From contig JH720296.1 of the NCBI GenBank assembly GCA_000231825.2, positions 682,001 through 746,000 of the forward strand: DNA of 64,000 nt, read 5' to 3'. Numbering within the stretch: the first letter of the stretch is position 1; each line of letters starts with the position of its first letter. Shown here piece by piece: positions 26,110 through 39,034 of this stretch. Both the position numbers and the translations under genes were made by a program. The notes beneath the pieces were generated by a model. It saw only the letters and a list, made by a program, of their open reading frames with translations, ran no database searches and was not told the DNA's origin. Source of the stretch: Tetrahymena elliotti 4EA. Lineage: Eukaryota > Ciliophora > Oligohymenophorea > Hymenostomatida > Tetrahymenidae.

Positions 26110-26548
26110 TTTATATATTAATTATTTGTTAAATATTGACTTATTTTACTTTAAGATAAATCTTTTTAATTATTCATCATCTTTTAATCTACTAAAATAT
26201 TATATTAAATAATAAAATTTTAAGAAATAATTATTTATCAATCTCTAAATCAAATATTAATATATATAAATCTTTTCAACTTAATTCTAAGATATTATTT
26301 AGCTATTAAATAAGCTGTTTTTGAATTTAAGAAACATCCCTTATAATTTATTATTCTAAAGAAATTGTGTTTTTTTTAGAAAACAAATCAAAAATATTAT
26401 TGTTTAAAAAATTGTAAAAAAATTGAAAAGGTAAATGTAAAAAAATGTCTTTTTAAAATATCTTAAATAATTGAATCTCTTTTTTGCTTTGAATAAAACG
26501 TTCATTTTCAGATTCATTTAAATAAATTATAAATAGAGGAAGTTGAAC

Positions 26549-27070
26549 ATGATTTTTATATATATTATTCATTTATTTGATGAGAATATTTTGCAAATTT
26601 CTTTAAGTATTTTGAACAGAAAAGATACCAAGATTGAAGAGTTAACACTGACAAATGAATTAAATTTTTTAAGAAAAATAAGAAAATTGAGAATCAAAAC
26701 CTAAGTAATTAGAAGTCAAAAAAGTTTTTGCAAGATTAAATTGAAAAATAATTTTTAGAAATTATTTCAAATAAATTATTTCAATTTTTAAAGGAAGGAT
26801 TATTAATAAAATATTTAACTAATTTATCTACTATCTATATAATAAAATTAATCATCATATTACCCTAAAAAGTAATACAGTTTTGTTTTCCAATACTGTA
26901 AAACTGTTTATTTAAATTATTTAGACTATTAAAGGTTTATTCTTTTAAAAATTATTTGGAATACAAATTTCTTTGATAGTAATATTATTAAAAGTAAAAA
27001 TACTTCGAATTTTATTTAAGTTGTGATTGTCTGCAATTTCAAATCATTGATTCATCTTAGTTGCTATTGA
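26549..27070 (+). CDS. Possible hypothetical protein
   Basis: A 173-codon frame from ATG 26549 to TGA 27068 without TGA. The first 80 residues (MIFIYIIHLFDENILQ onward) look protein-like with an amphipathic Lys/Glu/Leu helix; the second half is low-complexity and may be non-coding. A frame of this length can arise by chance at this AT content. It lies between the RAP gene and the next plus-strand gene. Confidence 0.25.
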
Positions 27071-27347
27071 AGAAAATTGTGATTTAATTAGAATTAATGT
27101 AATAAGGTATTATAAATAGAGATATCTGCTTGTGTGCAACCTTAGCCTACATAAAATTTATATTATTAAATAGCTAAGGAACGGTAATAATTAAAAGAAT
27201 AAATTAATAAATATTGTTTATTAAGAATTTTATCATAAACTTTACGAAATAGTATTTTTGTTATCATTTATTGGGATTTCTCTCACAACAGCTTAATCAG
27301 TCTTACTTCTTTGAGCTGTTAAATTATTCCTTTAAAAGATAAGATAG

Positions 27348-30300
27348 ATGCTTGAATTCAAAAAAGGTGTTGGGGGAGAAGAATAGTAGCCTGCTAAAGT
27401 GTAAAATAGAAACTTGTCTCCTATAACCCTAAATCAATAGCATCAAAATTAAGCAAGGAATTAATAGAAATCTCCTTCTCCTCAAAGAGAAAATAATATA
27501 GGAAACTTTGATATAAAAATTAATAAAATAGTTAACCCACTTTATAATGTTGGAGTAGGAAACTAAATAATTATTGATTAGAGTCCATAGTAAATGAACA
27601 AAAAATTAATCAATATCTTTGAAACTAGATAATTTTAGAAAAACATTTCCGTGTAAGAATAAAGGCAATAATAAAAAGAGGATATTTCAAGTTATTCTCC
27701 ATCTTTGCCAAATAAAATGAATAAAAATGAAATAAAGCGTGTTCTCATTCGCTAAGGATTGTAAGGGAATGCAAATTAATAATTTTAAAGTAAAAACAAG
27801 AGCTTCTAATTATCTAATAAAGACAATCTTAATTAGCTAAAAGCTTTAAATTAGAGTATCGATTTATCAATATTACCAAAAAACAGCTTGATTTAAGAAG
27901 AAATATCATTTAAAAGCCATAGAGAAAAAAATGCCTTAAATCCCTCATAGAATACCAAAACCATACAAAAAAATTATGAAAATAATGATAATTTAAAAGG
28001 GAATTATAAAAAAGAGGAATTTAATGGTGCTTAGAGAATGCTGTCATCAAACATAAGTAATGCTAATAGTAATAACAATAACAATAATAATACGTCTGTT
28101 CTTAAGTTAAGGACTCAGGAAAGTTCAATATCTTATGATATCGGCAATTATAAATCAATGCAGAATCAGCTAGCTTAATTGTAAAATATCCCAGACTTTA
28201 ATAAAGCAAAAACTTAAATGTCAAACTAAACTAAAGTAGCTTTGTAATTTGAATAAGTTTTGCCAACTTAAAACTAGGAAAATGAAAACAAAAAGTAGCT
28301 CTAAAAGGTTTTTTCTAAAACAAAAACTCAATTTGAAAAATTTTCTGATTAATTCATTAAGAGACCCCAAGCAGGCTCTGGAATTGAGAATAATATTCTA
28401 ATTAAAAATCAAATTTAAAATCACAGAAATAAGACACAAAAGCAGTCTCCTAACCCTCACTAAAAAGATGATGCAAATACATTAGAAAATGAATTGCAAG
28501 AGAAATTTATTTAAAAATAAAAATAAGATTCAAAAGATTTTCTACCTCTGCATCTCAAAATTTTAGAAGAATATTAAAATGATACTTTAGTTAAAAAAGA
28601 TCAATCTCCTCAACTACCTAATTGCTAAATTACAATTTAAAAAACTTAATTGGCTAAAAAATATCAACTTTTTCTAAGAAATTAAAAAAATAAAACAATT
28701 TTAGCTTAGAAATCTTCTTTGACTCCATAAAAACTACCTTATAGCAAATTATTATAAAATGAGAGTCATTCGTTGATTATCCCTTCTGATAAGTTACCAG
28801 ACATCAAACAGAATAGTATTTCTGAGAAAGTGGGAGAAATATTTGGTATTTTTTAATTTTTTTGTTGAGATAAATTGAATTATTTTACTTGATATTAAAT
28901 TTAGAAATTATTTTAAACTAAAAATGAATTTTAGTTTTTAGATATTGTTTAAGTTAACAATTTAATTTGTTTTTTTAAAAAAAGATTCTAATAGGAGAGA
29001 TTCTGCAGATAAAATAGAGTTGAATTTATAAATAAGAAAATTGGATACAGATATCGACCCTTAAAAGAATTAAAAAGGACACAGTAAAAGTGTGCATTAA
29101 AACACATCAATTAAATTTCAAAAGCAGAAAGTTTGCAATAATGCAGAAAGATTTTATCGACTATTTGCTAAGAATTAGATGAATAATCTTAATAATAGAC
29201 TTCATACAGAATAATTGAATTAATCTTAAAATTATGGTTCATAAATTAATTAAAATAATCTTTATTCTGATGAGTTTATAGATAGTCATATTGAAGATGC
29301 CTCAGCTTCTAATGGGCTAGCTTAAGAGCTTTCTACAGCAAGTGTTCTTGATGCTAAAAATGTTAGTGAGTTGAATATCCATAGATTATTGGAAAAATAA
29401 AAAAGAAAGCAAACTTAAAACTTGTAAATTTCATCTTCAAATCTATTACCAATATAATACAGCTAAAGTTAAATAAGTTAAATAAATATTCTTAATGAAG
29501 AAGAAAAGCCAAATAAAATTCCAATTAATGAAAGAAAAAGCCAAAAACTAATATAGTTTCTATAACTATAACCATAGTAATAGAAGTAGTAATACCTATA
29601 ATAAAATCAAATCATATAATAAAAATAATACTTTAACAATTAATATTTAGATCCATATTAAAATCATGATACTAATTATTAAGTCTCATAATCTGCTAAT
29701 TCTTAGCACTATGAATATAACTAGATTTAATTTAGTAAAGATGGTGCATTAACTCCTGCTTTACAAAATTAATAGGAATATAATTGTAATAAAAAAATAT
29801 TAAAATCAAGAAACTAAAGTGGAGTGAGTCATAATCCAAATAAGTATTCTCCTAGAAGAGCTGTTTAGGTATCAAGACTTGATTTATCAACAAATGCTAG
29901 GGAATAGGTTTATTATTCTCTAAATACTTCTGAGAATTATATTTTCAATCCAAACCCAGATTTTTATCTTCAAAAATAAGAATAAACATAAAATAATTAA
30001 AACAGTGAGATGGGGAATATTGTTATAAATATCTCAAAAACTATGAATACTCAACCCAACGACGATGATTTTTAGCTCTAAGAAATAAGCAAAAGTTTAG
30101 TTCATTAAAGCCCATAACATAATAAAAGATAAATTAGGGACTAAGACAATAATTTTTTTCAACATATGTATTTTAATAGAAATCTCAATTTGATTCGCAA
30201 AAAGAAAAAAAGTAAACAGCAAAACTATGAAATTTAGTATACAGAAACTGGTTTTGCAGATGATAATTTAAACTAGCAATCCATATTAAATGGTTTTAGT

Positions 30301-30381
30301 ATTGAAGATTATGTAAGCGAAATGAAAAGTGAACAAAGATCTTAAACAAAAATTGAAAAAAATTCAAGAAAAAAAAAGTGA
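27348..30381 (+). CDS. Large disordered Q/N-rich protein
   Basis: Two exons, 27348-28845 and 28985-30381, coding 964 residues; the 139-bp intron is forced by a TGA just after the GT at 28846. The protein is almost entirely low complexity: Gln, Asn, Lys, Ser, with many short SP and TP sites (for example KSPSPQ near the N-terminus and NKYSPRR near residue 800) and poly-Gln/Tyr runs around residues 690-720. No globular domain, signal peptide or membrane segment is visible. A lysine-rich IRKKKKSK patch near the C-terminus could be a nuclear localisation signal. Function not recognised. The start is the first ATG in the frame; an upstream exon cannot be excluded. Confidence 0.75.
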
Positions 30382-31046
30382 AAAATAAAAAAATCATTTT
30401 ATCGAAAAAATAGATAAATCTTAAATTAAAAAAATATTTTTCTAAATTAAATAAAAATTAATTTAAAATATATAAGAGTGTCTTTTCCATTTTCAATTCT
30501 TTATCAGTAGACTATATAGAGTATATTAAATTATGAGTAAATATATTTTTTTCTTAGACATTAAACTGATTCTAATAATATATCTTAATTTCTATCAAAA
30601 TAGTTTTAAAATTAAATGAATTAACTTTCATTCAAAATAAAATTATACTTTAATAAAAAAATTAGCGAAAAAAATATTTTATGTATTAATGATAAAAGAA
30701 ACAAAAATTATTATATTGTGCTTGTGCTCCAAAAAAATTCCATAAGATTTTGCCTTAATTTTTGTAATTAAAATAATTTGGTATCAGCGATTTTACTAGA
30801 ATTTATTTTAATTTTTTAATGATGAAATTTGAGTTTGTAAATATTTTATTTTTACAAAATTAAATTAAATTTATCGGAATAAGCTCATTAAAAATAAAAT
30901 AAGTTCATTTAAAAATAAATTTAAATAATATTTAAAATATAAATAATAATTTTATTTTGACAAGATAAAAATATTTTTGAAGATATTTATTTTACTTTAA
31001 TATAAGATTTATTTGATTATATAAACGAATTATTTTAAGAATTTGG
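30382..31046. other. AT-rich intergenic stretch
   Basis: No coding signal seen. It contains the 3' end of the Q/N-rich gene and the promoter of the small gene that follows. Confidence 0.5.
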
Positions 31047-31370
31047 ATGAAAAGCAAGTGATTTTGTAAAAATGTTTGAATAATTTGATTGTTAAATTTT
31101 AAAAATAAAAATTGGAATATTTATTAAAAATTTATATATTTATTTTTTTCTTTTAGCTTTTTTAAATCTTCAAAAATATTGCTTCTTCAATTTATTGAAT
31201 TTAAAGTGCGGGAAGAATTTAATAAATTTAGAAAGAGTATTGATCACAAACAAATACAAGGGAATAGAGATGAATATCTTAATAAAATAATAGGAATCTT
31301 AAGAAAAGAAGATATGAAACAAAATGCAAAGAAATATGAAGATTTTGGTAATTAATATGCAAGTCGATGA
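31047..31370 (+). CDS. Small two-exon protein, 74 residues
   Basis: Exon 2 (31157-31370) is clearly coding: a charged, helical frame containing FKVREEFNKFRKSID and ending YASR before TGA, preceded by a good TTTTAG acceptor. The only plausible start I find is an 11-nt exon 31047-31057 (Met-Lys-Ser plus two bases) joined through a 99-bp intron with a weak GTGATT donor; the joined frame is exact. The VREEF segment within a short, helical, basic protein recalls LYR-motif mitochondrial assembly factors, but the LYR triplet itself is absent, so I do not name it. It ends 336 bp before the CCT2 start on the same strand. Confidence 0.5.
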
Positions 31371-31706
31371 TTAATTGAGTGAATGAATGAATAAGATACA
31401 GAAAGAAGAGATGGTTGATTATATATTTTTAATGATTAGATATTTATATATTAAATAAACATATAAATATAAACATTTAAAGAAAAATTCAAATTTTGGA
31501 TACTAATTTGTTTGTTTTTTTGTAATATTTTAAAAACAATAAAAAATCAAATAAATTAAATTAAAAAAATAAAAATAAATATTTGTTTAAAGAAAAATAT
31601 ATATAATAAAAATTATATACATCTTTTTGACATAAAAAATTAAAAAAAACAAAAAAATATCTCAAATTAAAAACAATTCAATTATAAATAGCAAAAATAC
31701 ACAGAA

Positions 31707-34340
31707 ATGAGCATGGATATGGTTGGTGTAAGATTCTTTACTATCAATAACAGCTAATTATAATTTTTCATATTAATATCAACAGAACGTTTTACCTCAA
31801 GTTCTTAAGGACAATGCCTCTGAAGAAAAGGGTGAAATGGCTAGACTTGTAATATTTTTGCATTTATTCTATCAATCTATCATTATGCACGTTCTACTTC
31901 TTAAATTAACTTAAATTATTTTTAAACTTAGTCTTCTTTCGTTGGAGCTATTGCTGTTGCAGATTTAGTTAAAACCACTTTAGGTCCTAAGGGTATGGTA
32001 ATGAATTAATTTTGATGAAATTACAGCAGTTTTAACATTTTTTAATTTATTTTAATAGGATAAAATTCTTAGACCTACTAGCGGTGGCCCTAAAGCTGAC
32101 ACCATCACTGTCACTAATGATGGTGCTACTATTTTGAGATCTATGTATATTGATAATCCTGCTGCCAAGATTTTAATTGGTAATTTGAATATTTATTTTG
32201 CAATAAAAAGTCTGTAGCTTATTTGCTTTTAAGTTTTTGCATATCCATACAAGAAGGAATGCTTTACTTATCTTAATCAAGTTTTAGCAAGCAAGCAAGA
32301 AATAAAATGCATTTATCTGTCAAAGACAATTTAAAAAGCAATTTTAAGGATTTAAATAGCACACATAAGAAGTTAGGATAGACTATTTAAAAGTTTGTGT
32401 TCATTTTCAAGTATGAAAGGTTAAGAAAAAGTGAAATGCTTAAAAGTTAATTTTCAATAACCAAATAAACATAATTGAGAATATCATAAAGAAATTATTC
32501 TACTCAACTATATTCAACACATTATAAACATTTGGATTGAGATGATTTTCTTAATGCTTTTAACTCTTCTTCTTAATTCTAATTCTGAAAATATAACTTC
32601 AAACATTTATTGAAGCATCAATTAGCATAATTTATAAAAAAGCTTTATTCTAATAAAAAATGGATAAATATAAAATCTTATAAAAATTTTTTGAATATAA
32701 TTAGAAATTTCTAAGACTTAAGACGAAGAAGTTGGTGATGGTACCACCACTGTTGCTGTCTTAGCTGGTGAATTGTTAAGAGAAGGTGAAAAGTTGGTTA
32801 ATCAAAAGATCCATCCTTAACACATCATCAATGGTTGGAGAAAGGCTAGAGACTGTGCTCAATAAACTCTTAACTTAATTGCTAGAGATAACTCCAAGAA
32901 TGAAGAAAAGTTCAAGGAAGATTTACTTAACATTGCAAGAACAACCCTTTCATCTAAACTTTTGACTCAAGATAAGGAACACTTTGCTAGATTAGCCGTC
33001 GAAGCTGTCCTCAGATTAAGAGGCTCTGGCAATCTTGACCAAATCTAAATCATTAAGAAGTCTGGTGGTTCTATTAGAGATTCCTACCTTGCCGATGGTC
33101 TTATTTTAGAAAAGACTATCACCGTCGGATGTCCCAAGAGAATTGAAAATGCCAAGTAATTAATTCTTTCATTATTATGTAAAATCATATTAGCACAGCA
33201 CATATAAATCAGCAAATAAGATTAATGCAATAGCTTATTTAATTGAAATTTTTTAAATTGAAAAACTTATTAAAATTTATCAAAAAAGAATTATGGTTGC
33301 CAACACTCCTATGGATTACGACAAGATTAAGATTTACGGAACTAAGGTTAAAGTTGAAAGTATGGATAAAATTGCTGAAATCGAAACTGCTGAAAAGGAA
33401 AAGATGAAAGCTAAGGTTGATAAGATTCTTGCTTATGAGCCCACTGTCTTCATTAACAGATAATTGATTTACAACTACCCTGAATAAATGTTAGCTGATA
33501 AAGGTTTAATGGTTATTGAACATGCTGATTTCGATGGTATTGAAAGACTTTCTGCTGCTACTGGTGCCGAAATTCTCTCTACTTTCGATAATCCTGAAAG
33601 ATCTGAAAAGGTTTTGGGTAAATGCAAACTTATTGAAGAAATTATTATTGGTGAAGACAAGTTCATCTAATTCTCTGGTTGTGAAAAGGGTGAAGCTTGC
33701 ACCATTGTCTTGAGAGGTGCCTCCACTCACATTATTGATGAAGCTGATAGATCTCTTCACGATGCCCTCTGTGTTCTTATTACTACTGTTAAGAACTCTA
33801 AGGTTGTCTATGGCGGTGGTAACTCTGAAATTCAAATGGCTCTTGCTGTTGAAAAACTTACTTAATCAGTTAAGGGCAAATAAGTAATAAATTTATTTTA
33901 TTCATTCTAGCTTCCATCTCAAGATTGCTGTTTTTAAATAAATTGAATATGAATTAAATATTTTATTTTTTTAACTTTAGGCACTCGCTATTGAAGCATA
34001 TGCTAGAGCTTTAAGATAATTACCCACAATTATTGCTGATAATGGTGGTTATGATGCTCCTGAATTAGTTTAAGCTTTGAGGGTTGAAATCGCTGAAGGC
34101 TTCACCTCTTCTGGTCTTGATATGATGAACGGTGAAATCGCTGATATGGAAAAGCTTGGTGTTACTGTAAATAATTTTTAATTAAATATGAAATAACTTT
34201 TAATTGTTAATTTAATAAAAATAAAGGAATGTTTAAGAGTTAAGGAATAGGCCTTATTATCTGCCTCTGAAGCTGCTGAACTTATTCTTAGAGTTGACAG
34301 CATTATCAGATGTGCTCCCAGAAGAAGAGATAGAATGTGA
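31707..34340 (+). CDS. CCT2: T-complex protein 1 subunit beta
   Basis: Eight exons: 31707-31727, 31786-31848, 31932-31997, 32059-32179, 32705-33155, 33289-33883, 33981-34166, 34227-34340, giving 538 residues, the normal CCT length. The group II chaperonin landmarks are all present: TTLGPKGM, the NDGATIL segment, the [10 protein letters not shown]-binding motif, and a VYGGGNSE segment followed by [19 protein letters not shown]. Side-by-side recall with human CCT2 puts it in the beta subunit specifically (SGNLDQIQIIKK, NYPEQ, IGEDKFIQFSG). CCT folds actin, tubulin and WD40 proteins in the cytosol, important in a ciliated cell. Several TAA codons fall at positions where other eukaryotes have Gln, confirming the code. 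The 525-bp intron 32180-32704 is unusually long; no other element was recognised inside it. Confidence 0.97.
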
Positions 34341-34967
34341 GATGGCTGAAAAAACCCATTTCCATTATTATTAAAATAAAAAAATAAATAATAATTTTTC
34401 AAAATAATCTAAAATTATATCCCATTTAATAGCTAATTATTTTTGATGTTAAGATGTAATAATTAATGAACTGAAAGAAAGGAAGAAAGGATAGATACCT
34501 AGATTGCTAAAAGAGTGATAATAATTTGCAAAAAGCAAAGGATTAATTAATCAAAAAATAGTAATCAACCACACTTTTATTAAATTAAGAAAGCTAATCC
34601 AATCAATCTTTAGGCAAACCTCCTTTGCATACTGATATTAATAAACACTTAATACATACTTCTTAAATTCTTAAATATTACCTTTCAGTAATTATATTAA
34701 TATTTGTTATCCCTTTCTAATTAAGTATTCTTTTTATGTATTCCTTCTTCTAATCTTCATCATTGCTCTACAATTAATTAAGATATTTATTTATTTAAAT
34801 TCACTATATCTATAAAAATGATTTTAAAACAATAAAATTTAATTTTAAGCTATTTACCAATTTCCTTAAATCATATTTTTATGATATTTAAACAGTAAGA
34901 TATAAATATTTAATTATTATATTAATTTGCAAAAAAAATTAAATAAGCAATTATTAACAATATAAAA

Positions 34968-36689
34968 ATGGATTAAAGATTGTAAAGGGGTTAACTAAAA
35001 CCTAAGAGACCATACAAAAGAAAAAATGTACCTGAAATCGCAGCTAGAGGAGTAACAAAAAAAGCTAAGAAAAGAAAAGATTCATCTTCATCCCTCTAAA
35101 TAGCTAAATAAATCACAAAGAGGCCATATAATAAAAGATAAAAAGATCCATAAATTTAAGCCCATCATAAAGGAAGGCCTAGTACTACACAACAAACTGG
35201 AAAGGCTTAAAATAATTTAATTCATATTGAAGTTGGCACTTCATAAGTTAAACAAAACATTGCAAAAAACTCTCAATTCAATCCTAAAGGATTAATTATT
35301 ATTGATAAACTTTCTGAATTTGCAAACAACTATTTGTAAAACCCTCCAAGAAATGAAGAGCCAAAAAAGAAAGTAAAAAATTAAATTGAAAATAAAATTA
35401 GATTTACAAATTTTATTCAAAAAAAATAAGAAAAGATTGATAGAAGACATTGAATGGGAATAATTAAATGATAGAAAAAAGAAATATTTTGAAATAATTG
35501 ATAGCTATCCATATTTAAAGAGTTAGGAAGAAAATTCTAATAAAGAAAAATTGAAGAAGTTAAATGAAGAAATTATAGATATTAATTAGCAAGAGCTACA
35601 AAATCAATAAAATGAAGAAAACAATAAAAAGATGGAAATTGAAAATTCAAACAATTCTGAGCAATTAAAAAGTAATAATAATGAAGAAGAAGAAGCTGAG
35701 AAAAATAACAATTTTAGTGAATTGAGTAATAAAAACTAAGCAACGGAAGAAAGAAACCTTCTTAAAGATGTAGTAGAAAAAAGTATAAAAGTTGAATAAG
35801 AAAATTAATCTTTGTTAAATTTGTTAAAGGTAGCGGGTTAAAACGCTACAGATAATTTAGAAAAATAAAAGAAAGAAGTTATGTGTATACATATTGAAGA
35901 AGAGTATGATAAGTAAAAGTAAGAAGAAAGGGAAGAATATGTTGATTAAGAAATCAAAGATAATATATAGGATGTAAATAATAGTTAAACCAAATAGATA
36001 GTTATTCTAGATGATGAAATAAAAGAAGAGCCTAAACAGGAAGAACCCAGCTTAGAATAACAAGAAATTAAAGAAGAAAATGATACCTAGTCAGATTAGT
36101 TTTAATCAAATCAAGAGAAGATTGAATAGGCTTAAGAAGGACAAGATTAATAGAACATTTTATTAATTGAAGAAAAAGTAGAAGATTAGCCATAATCATA
36201 ACCAGCAAAAGAAGCAAGTAATCAATAACATCCAAATGAAAAAATAGAAAAAGTAAATAAATAATTAATCAAATAAATTTATTCTAATTAATTACTTTGT
36301 TTTATGAATAGATTTCAGATCCAACTCCAGAAAAAGAGATGTTTTTAAATGATTTTAGAAATAATTTAGATAATGCTAGCAAAGTGGTAGAATTAAAACT
36401 TACAAGTTTATTATTAAATTAAAACTAATTAGTTGAAGATATCCAGAATGAAAGTTTTATGAATAAATTCTTTTAAACAATCAAAGATTTAATTGATAAC
36501 TACTGCTTGTGCCTCGATAAATAAGATCCTTAGTTTAACAATCATAAAATGAATTTCTTCAAAGTTGTCTTTGGTCAAAGTGAAAAAATATTAGATAAAA
36601 TAAATATTCTTTTATAGCTTCAGGGTGATTAAAAATTAACAATGCACTATTTATTTAACAAATTTACCTAAAGAATGTTGGAAATGTGA
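34968..36689 (+). CDS. Charged protein with basic AT-hook-like N-terminus
   Basis: Three exons: 34968-35372, 35431-36252, 36312-36689, giving 534 residues. The first 80 residues are very basic with repeated K-R-P-Y-K/N-K-R and KGRPS patches, similar to AT-hook or nuclear localisation motifs. A long middle (about 150-410) is acidic and Gln-rich, probably disordered, with a VILDDEIKEEP stretch that resembles a SUMO-interacting or sumoylation site. The C-terminal 125 residues are hydrophobic and helical, a likely folded interaction domain beginning ISDPTPEKEMFL. I do not recognise the family; a chromatin-associated role is only a guess from composition. The 58-bp first intron was placed because the frame shifts exactly there and a TGA at 35451 must be avoided. 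Confidence 0.75.
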
Positions 36690-37156
36690 AAAATTAAACA
36701 AAATCAAAATAATTTTAATAATTGTATTGCTTATTTCAGACTGATGCAAAAATAAAACTTTGAAACATGAAGAAATATCATCAAAAATTTCATGATATTG
36801 CATTGTGATAAAAATTCAAAACTCAAAAAGCAATAAAAATAAGCTGCCATAACTAATAAAAAAGGATAGATAATAAGATTAACTATTATTTAAAATTTAA
36901 TGATTTATTTATTATATATAGTATAGTTCTTTCCAGAATAATTTAACTAACTTTAATACACTCAAATATACATTTTTTCACCTTTAATATCAATTACTTG
37001 AATTTAATTAAATTATTTTTATGGATTACACATATTCTTTTTGCTAAAATATTGTAATATTATCATTTCAATTTATCTAATTTCTATTTATATCCAATAT
37101 TTAAATAAATCAAATATGAGCTTTTCAGAGAGTGGGTTGGTTTGGGTTAGGTTAAC

Positions 37157-38191
37157 TCATGTGAAGGAAATATTTATGTTTCTTTCCTTTACTTCTAAAT
37201 CCTCTATTAATTTGGTCAGTTAAGGACCAATTACTTTTGCTTTACTTTAGATATTTTCTGGAATAGGCTCTACAGAATTCATAATTTTTCTTAATAAATA
37301 TTCAATACTTACAAAACTGCCTTAATTATGAAGAACTATATCATAACGCTTTTTATAATTTGATATTTCAGATTCATTTTTAGCAAAACCAATTTTAATT
37401 TGATTTGTGTATGAAGCATACTGAGTCATAAAACTATCATGAGGCATATCACCTAATAAGATGCAACTACTATGTAATTAAGGATAATCAACCCTATTGA
37501 GCAAATTTTCCTTATTATGTGAATGAACTAACTAATCACTTGACCCAATAACTTTACCATTTTAATCATAAAATACTTTGTTAGCTATCAGACTGAAGTT
37601 TTAGTAAGCATTTAAGTTCATAGTTTAGTTTAGTATGTAGAATATAACATCTTGGATACCTCCAGAAATGACTATAAAATTTAAATTTTGAGAGTGGCTG
37701 TACTTTAAAAATGTGTCAAAGCCATAACGCAAAGCGAAAACATTATCATTTATTATATTTTAAAGCCATTCGCTATCTATATTATTATTGAGTATCAATT
37801 TCATAGATTCAGATAGCCATTCATCCATCATCTTTTTTTTTACTTCAAAAGGGTATTGCTTTGAAGTCTCAAACTAGTGATAATATTCAAATAAAGAATT
37901 GGCCTTCTTACAAAGCTCTGCTGAAACATACTTAGACTCTCTAAATATCCCAAAAGAAGCAGAGACATTTCTTTTATCGTCATCATAAAATGAGCTTATT
38001 GTTCCATCAAAATCGGTGACAATATCTACACTAGATTACTAAGATCTCCTTCTCATTCCTATAATTTTATCTCTCAATTCTTCATCATTTCTTATGTAAA
38101 CCCTTTCTTCATTTTAAAATTAAACTATTGGAATTTTTTTTAAGACCGTAGCTTTTGGGTAAAATGTTTTGAGATATTAAATGTTCTGCAT
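37157..38191 (-). CDS. Cytosolic 5'-nucleotidase III-like HAD phosphatase
   Basis: A single exon of 344 residues. Motif I is DFDGT at residues 60-64 (nucleophile Asp60, acid Asp62), motif II is the serine in FIVISGGIQDVI, and motif IV is ILLGDMPHD; between them HSHNKENLL and YDIVLHN match the pyrimidine 5'-nucleotidase (UMPH-1, NT5C3) family in order and spacing. Such enzymes dephosphorylate pyrimidine nucleoside monophosphates (or m7GMP) in the cytosol using Mg2+. The usual family motif I is DFDMT; Gly replaces Met here, so substrate preference may differ. A GTAAGT lies in frame near the 3' end but the protein reads through it coherently, so I kept one exon. It converges with the gene on its left. 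Confidence 0.88.
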
Positions 38192-39034
38192 TTTAATTTT
38201 ATATTTTATTCTACAAATAGTTTCTCCTTTGATTTTTTTTATTTCTCCTTTGATAATTTTTTTATTATTTTACAAATTTAATTAATTTTGAGGTTTTTGT
38301 TCTATTGATCTCCTTAATTAGTATCTTTTTAAAAGGAGACTATGCTATGTTCGTTGAATGTTTGGGAAATTTCTCAATTAGTAATTTGTTTTATTAAAAA
38401 ACTAAAAGAAAGCCAAAATGCAAATACAATACAGTCAGCGACACTAATGAGAAAGATAAGAACTTGATAAATATGAATTATTTCATTTTAAATTTACTTT
38501 TTGATTTTTAATAAATTTCGGAAGAGTTTAGTAGCTTTTCTAAGAATTAAAATTATTTTTAATAAAATAATTAAATAAGTAAATTAACTAATGAATATTT
38601 TTGAAATCAACAAAACCAGTTCATTACCAATTATTCTGGCAATAAATTTTACCACAAAATTCTAAAAACAATTAAAAGAAATTAAACAAATTAATATAAA
38701 GATAAAATTCAGTATTTTGGTTGAAGTTACTAAATATTTTCCTAAGAGTGATTGGTAAAAAATAAGTTTTGAGTTTATGCTTTTATTTATTGATATTTAA
38801 TAAGAAGTAATAATAATATCATGCTAATTTATTATGCATATTTAAAGGATTTCTTATAAAATTAATTAAGATCTATGATTAGATCACTCATTAGTTTTTT
38901 GTAGGCTTTATTATTTCTTTATGAAAAAATTTAGTTAATTATAAATAATTAGCAAAAATTTCTGGTATTTGAATAATTATTATAACTTCAAAAAATTATC
39001 TTTCTATACTTTAAACTCAAGAAAATCCATTAAA

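Noticed and set aside
33475..33835. Several overlapping frames on both strands within CCT2
   Set aside because: Exon 6 of CCT2 explains this DNA; the others are shadows.
37041..37223. 60-codon plus-strand frame
   Set aside because: Overlaps the 3' end of the minus-strand nucleotidase and has no support of its own.
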